Below are positions 60,401 to 64,000 of a DNA stretch of 64,000 nucleotides, one piece after another. Position numbers and translations under genes: made by a program. The notes under the pieces were generated by a model. That model had not been told where the DNA came from and did not search any database. It worked only from the letters and a program-made list of their open reading frames with translations. The stretch covers positions 124,001 to 188,000 of the forward strand of contig CALZFC010000096.1 in assembly GCA_945643635.1 (NCBI GenBank). The letters run 5' to 3'. How positions within the stretch are numbered: position 1 is the stretch's first letter; every line of letters begins with the position of its first letter. The stretch is from Allodiplogaster sudhausi (Eukaryota; Nematoda; Chromadorea; Rhabditida; Diplogasteridae).

Positions 60401-63350
60401 AACCTGCGACCTTCGCTTTACAAGAGCGACGCTCTGCCCCTAAGCTAAGGTGGCTACGAGGGAACTCATGCAGGTCTGCATAATATTTGTCCATCTGTAG
60501 CGTCATCAGAAACGGGAATCAAAAAATTTGCCACCTGCAGGAATCGAACCTGCGACCTTCGCTTTACAAGAGCGACGCTCTGCCCCTAAGCTAAGGTGGC
60601 TACGAGGGAACTCATGCAGGTCTGCATAATATTTGTCCATCTATAGTGTACATCAGAAACGGAAATCAAAAAATTTGCCACCTGCAGGAATCGAACCTGC
60701 GACCTTCGCTTTACGAGAGCGACGCTCTGCCCCTGAGCCAAGGAGGCATGCAGACTATGCTTTTTCGAAATTTCTGAATAGCATCCTTTTCCGATGTCAT
60801 AAGCAAAAATTCAGATCTAAAACGATTGCCACCTGCAGGAATCGAACCTGCGACCTTCGCTTTACAAGAGCGACGCTCTGCCCCTAAGCTAAGGTGGCTA
60901 CGAGGGAACTCATGCAGGTCTGCATAATATTTGCAGATCTATAGTGATCATCAGAAACGGAAATCAAAAAATTTGCCACCTGCAGGAATCGAACCTGCGA
61001 CCTTCGCTTTACGAGAGCGACGCTCTGCCCCTGAGCCAAGGAGGCATGCAGACTATGCTTTTTCGAAATTTCTGAATAGCATCCTTTTCCGATGTCATAA
61101 GCAAAAATTCAGATCTAAAACGATTGCCACCTGCAGGAATCGAACCTGCGACCTTCGCTTTACAAGAGCGACGCTCTGCCCCTAAGCTAAGGTGGCTACG
61201 AGGGAACTCATGCAGGTCTGCATAATATTTGTCCATCTGTAGCGTACATCAGAAACGGAAATCAAAAAATTTGCCACCTGCAGGAATCGAACCTGCGACC
61301 TTCGCTTTACGAGAGCGACGCTCTGCCCCTGAGCCAAGGAGGCATGCAGACTATGCTTTTTCGAAATTTCTGAATAGCATCCTTTTCCGATGTCATAAGC
61401 AAAAATTCAGATCTAAAACGATTGCCACCTGCAGGAATCGAACCTGCGACCTTCGCTTTACGAGAGCGACGCTCTGCCCCTGAGCCAAGGAGGCATGCAG
61501 ACTATGCTTTTTCGAAATTTCTGAATAGCATCCTTTTCCGATGTCATAAGCAAAAATTCAGATCTAAAACGATTGCCACCTGCAGGAATCGAACCTGCGA
61601 CCTTCGCTTTACAAGAGCGACGCTCTGCCCCTAAGCTAAGGTGGCTACGAGGGAACTCATGCAGGTCTGCATAATATTTGTCCATCTGTAGTGTATCAGA
61701 AACGGAAATCAAAAAATTTGCCACCTGCAGGAATCGAACCTGCGACCTTCGCTTTACAAGAGCGACGCTCTGCCCCTAAGCTAAGGTGGCTACGAGGGAA
61801 CTCATGCAGGTCTGCATAATATTTGTCCATCTATAGCGTCATCAGAAACGGAAATCAAAAAATTTGCCACCTGCAGGAATCGAACCTGCGACCTTCGCTT
61901 TACGAGAGCGACGCTCTGCCCCTGAGCCAAGGAGGCATGCAGACTATGCTTTTTCGAAATTTCTGAATAGCATCCTTTTCCGATGTCATAAGCAAAAATT
62001 CAGATCTAAAACGATTGCCACCTGCAGGAATCGAACCTGCGACCTTCGCTTTACAAGAGCGACGCTCTGCCCCTAAGCTAAGGTGGCTACGAGGGAACTC
62101 ATGCAGGTCTGCATAATATTTGCAGATCTATAGTGATCATCAGAAACGGAAATCAAAAAATTTGCCACCTGCAGGAATCGAACCTGCGACCTTCGCTTTA
62201 CGAGAGCGACGCTCTGCCCCTGAGCCAAGGAGGCATGCAGACTAAGCTTTTTCGAAATTTCTGAATAGCATCCTTTTCCGATGTCATAAGCAAAAATTCA
62301 GATCTAAAACGATTGCCACCTGCAGGAATCGAACCTGCGACCTTCGCTTTACAAGAGCGACGCTCTGCCCCTAAGCTAAGGTGGCTACGAGGGAACTCAT
62401 GCAGGTCTGCATAATATTTGTCCATCTATAGTGTCATCAGAAACGGAAATCAAAAAATTTGCCACCTGCAGGAATCGAACCTGCGACCTTCGCTTTACGA
62501 GAGCGACGCTCTGCCCCTGAGCCAAGGAGGCATGCAGACTATGCTTTTTCGAAATTTCTGAATAGCATCCTTTTCCGATGTCATAAGCAAAAATTCAGAT
62601 CTAAAACGATTGCCACCTGCAGGAATCGAACCTGCGACCTTCGCTTTACAAGAGCGACGCTCTGCCCCTAAGCTAAGGTGGCTACGAGGGAACTCATGCA
62701 GGTCTGCATAATATTTGCAGATCTATAGTGATCATCAGAAACGGAAATCAAAAAATTTGCCACCTGCAGGAATCGAACCTGCGACCTTCGCTTTACGAGA
62801 GCGACGCTCTGCCCCTGAGCCAAGGAGGCATGCAGACTAAGCTTTTTCGAAATTTCTGAATAGCATCCTTTTCCGATGTCATAAGCAAAAATTCAGATCT
62901 AAAACGATTGCCACCTGCAGGAATCGAACCTGCGACCTTCGCTTTACAAGAGCGACGCTCTGCCCCTAAGCTAAGGTGGCTACGAGGGAACTCATGCAGG
63001 TCTGCATAATATTTGTCCATCTATAGTGTCATCAGAAACGGAATCAAAAAATTTGCCACCTGCAGGAATCGAACCTGCGACCTTCGCTTTACGAGAGCGA
63101 CGCTCTGCCCCTGAGCCAAGGAGGCATGCAGACTATGCTTTTTCGAAATTTCTGAATAGCATCCTTTTCCGATGTCATAAGCAAAAATTCAGATCTAAAA
63201 CGATTGCCACCTGCAGGAATCGAACCTGCGACCTTCGCTTTACAAGAGCGACGCTCTGCCCCTAAGCTAAGGTGGCTACGAGGGAACTCATGCAGGTCTG
63301 CATAATATTTGTCCATCTATAGCGTCATCAGAAACGGAAATCAAAAAATT

Positions 63351-63412
63351 TGCCACCTGCAGGAATCGAACCTGCGACCTTCGCTTTACGAGAGCGACGC
63401 TCTGCCCCTGAG
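63351..63412 (-). pseudogene. Truncated tRNA-Thr(CGU), last copy in the window
   Basis: Same junction as at 56842. The genes that follow, at 63471, 63618, 63769 and 63916, mirror 56962, 57109, 57260 and 57407. Confidence 0.9.
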
Positions 63413-64000
63413 GATTTCTGAATAGCATCCTTTTCCGATGTCATAAGCAAAAATTCAGATCTAAAACGATTGCCACCTGCAGGAATCGAACCTGCGACCT
63501 TCGCTTTACAAGAGCGACGCTCTGCCCCTAAGCTAAGGTGGCTACGAGGGAACTCATGCAGGTCTGCATAATATTTGCAGATCTATAGTGATCATCAGAA
63601 ACGGAAATCAAAAAATTTGCCACCTGCAGGAATCGAACCTGCGACCTTCGCTTTACGAGAGCGACGCTCTGCCCCTGAGCCAAGGAGGCATGCAGACTAA
63701 GCTTTTTCGAAATTTCTGAATAGCATCCTTTTCCGATGTCATAAGCAAAAATTCAGATCTAAAACGATTGCCACCTGCAGGAATCGAACCTGCGACCTTC
63801 GCTTTACAAGAGCGACGCTCTGCCCCTAAGCTAAGGTGGCTACGAGGGAACTCATGCAGGTCTGCATAATATTTGTCCATCTATAGCGTACATCAGAAAC
63901 GGAAATCAAAAAATTTGCCACCTGCAGGAATCGAACCTGCGACCTTCGCTTTACGAGAGCGACGCTCTGCCCCTGAGCCAAGGAGGCATGCAGACTATGC

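Larger units (their letters stand above)
56103..63987 (-). tRNA. tRNA-Thr gene list, segment 8 (54 copies)
   Basis: Lowest coordinate per gene, T = truncated. CGU: 56249, 56544, 56842T, 57109, 57407, 57705, 58002, 58148, 58446, 58744, 58890, 59188, 59485, 59783, 60081, 60232, 60676, 60974, 61272, 61423, 61865, 62163, 62460, 62758, 63054, 63351T, 63618, 63916. UGU: 56103, 56397, 56695, 56962, 57260, 57558, 57856, 58299, 58597, 59041, 59339, 59636, 59930, 60383, 60529, 60827, 61125, 61574, 61719, 62016, 62314, 62611, 62909, 63205, 63471, 63769. Beyond about 57.4 kb the spacers return to the types seen in the first 28 kb. Confidence 0.93.
1..64000 (-). repeat. Tandem array of tRNA-Thr(CGU)/tRNA-Thr(UGU) genes, whole window
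   Basis: The whole window is built from a 72-bp tRNA-Thr body alternating with two spacers, A (about 79 bp) and B (about 75 bp), in a basic unit near 298 bp. I read 435 tRNA bodies, every one on the minus strand. No stretch longer than about 90 bp lies outside a tRNA body. Both window edges fall inside the array: the left edge cuts a UGU gene and the right edge falls in spacer A. Copies are near identical, and most differences are small indels in the spacers. Tandem tRNA arrays are known from Entamoeba, and smaller ones from some plants and animals. The lack of any other gene type over 64 kb also fits a tRNA-derived satellite. Which copies are transcribed cannot be judged from sequence. Confidence 0.98.

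Noticed and set aside
1..64000. A CRISPR array, given the regular repeats and spacers
   Set aside because: The repeat is 72 bp and folds as a full tRNA, the spacers are not unique but belong to two families, and no cas genes are present.
1..64000. A tRNA-derived SINE family
   Set aside because: Copies are head-to-tail in tandem with intact cloverleaves, with no SINE body, poly-A tail or target-site duplication. A tRNA-derived satellite remains possible and is noted.
1..64000. A bacterial or phage tRNA cluster
   Set aside because: The gene body is compatible with bacteria, but there is no CCA, no hairpin terminator, no other tRNA species, and the copy number is far beyond known bacterial or phage clusters. 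Oligo-T ends and higher-order repeats fit a eukaryotic nucleus better. Not fully excluded.
1..64000. Assignment to Entamoeba
   Set aside because: Entamoeba is the best-known precedent for tRNA arrays, but its units carry AT-rich short tandem repeats between genes and I see none here. The unit of two Thr isoacceptors is not one I can match, so I give it only as a precedent.
1..64000. Telomeric or other simple-sequence repeats inside the array
   Set aside because: I saw no runs of short G-rich telomere-like or microsatellite repeats. The only simple runs are the A/T stretches at the tRNA 3' ends.

Overview
The window is one uninterrupted tandem array of threonine tRNA genes. I count 435 copies by reading every occurrence, all transcribed from the minus strand: 205 with anticodon CGU (reading ACG) and 230 with anticodon UGU (reading ACA and, by wobble, ACG). 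Of these, 421 are full length, 13 are 5'-truncated pseudogenes and one is cut by the left window edge. The array runs off both ends, so its true length is unknown. I see no protein gene, rRNA, CRISPR array or transposon. Every long open frame is a translation of a tRNA gene plus spacer.

The basic unit is about 298 bp. Along the + strand it is a 72-bp CGU gene, a 79-bp spacer A, a 72-bp UGU gene and a roughly 75-bp spacer B. Start-to-start distances are 151 bp (CGU to UGU) and about 147 bp (UGU to CGU). Canonical gene bodies differ at only four positions: 34 (the anticodon) and 4, 9 and 13. Each copy has an A box, a B box matching GGTTCGANTCC, no encoded CCA and an oligo-T run within a few bases of the 3' end (T4 after spacer-A-flanked genes, T5 to T9 after spacer-B-flanked genes).

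This fits RNA polymerase III genes of a eukaryotic nucleus. Long tandem tRNA arrays are best known from Entamoeba, but the short spacers here lack the simple tandem repeats typical of those arrays, so I do not name the organism. A tRNA-derived satellite with few active copies is the main alternative.

Layout: 1-28 kb is mostly canonical pairs, with scattered chimeric genes and two families of truncated genes. Roughly 28.5-56 kb is a distinct homogenisation domain, marked by a GCCCAT variant of spacer B, a shortened T-run in spacer A and many single-gene UGU monomers. Blocks of 1.6-3.1 kb recur there with the same leading gene order. From 53 to 64 kb a recurring truncated gene heads several repeat blocks. 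Identical multi-gene blocks recur at fixed offsets (2,055, 6,509, 10,020, 11,955 and 14,960 bp), which points to unequal exchange and gene conversion acting on a higher-order repeat.
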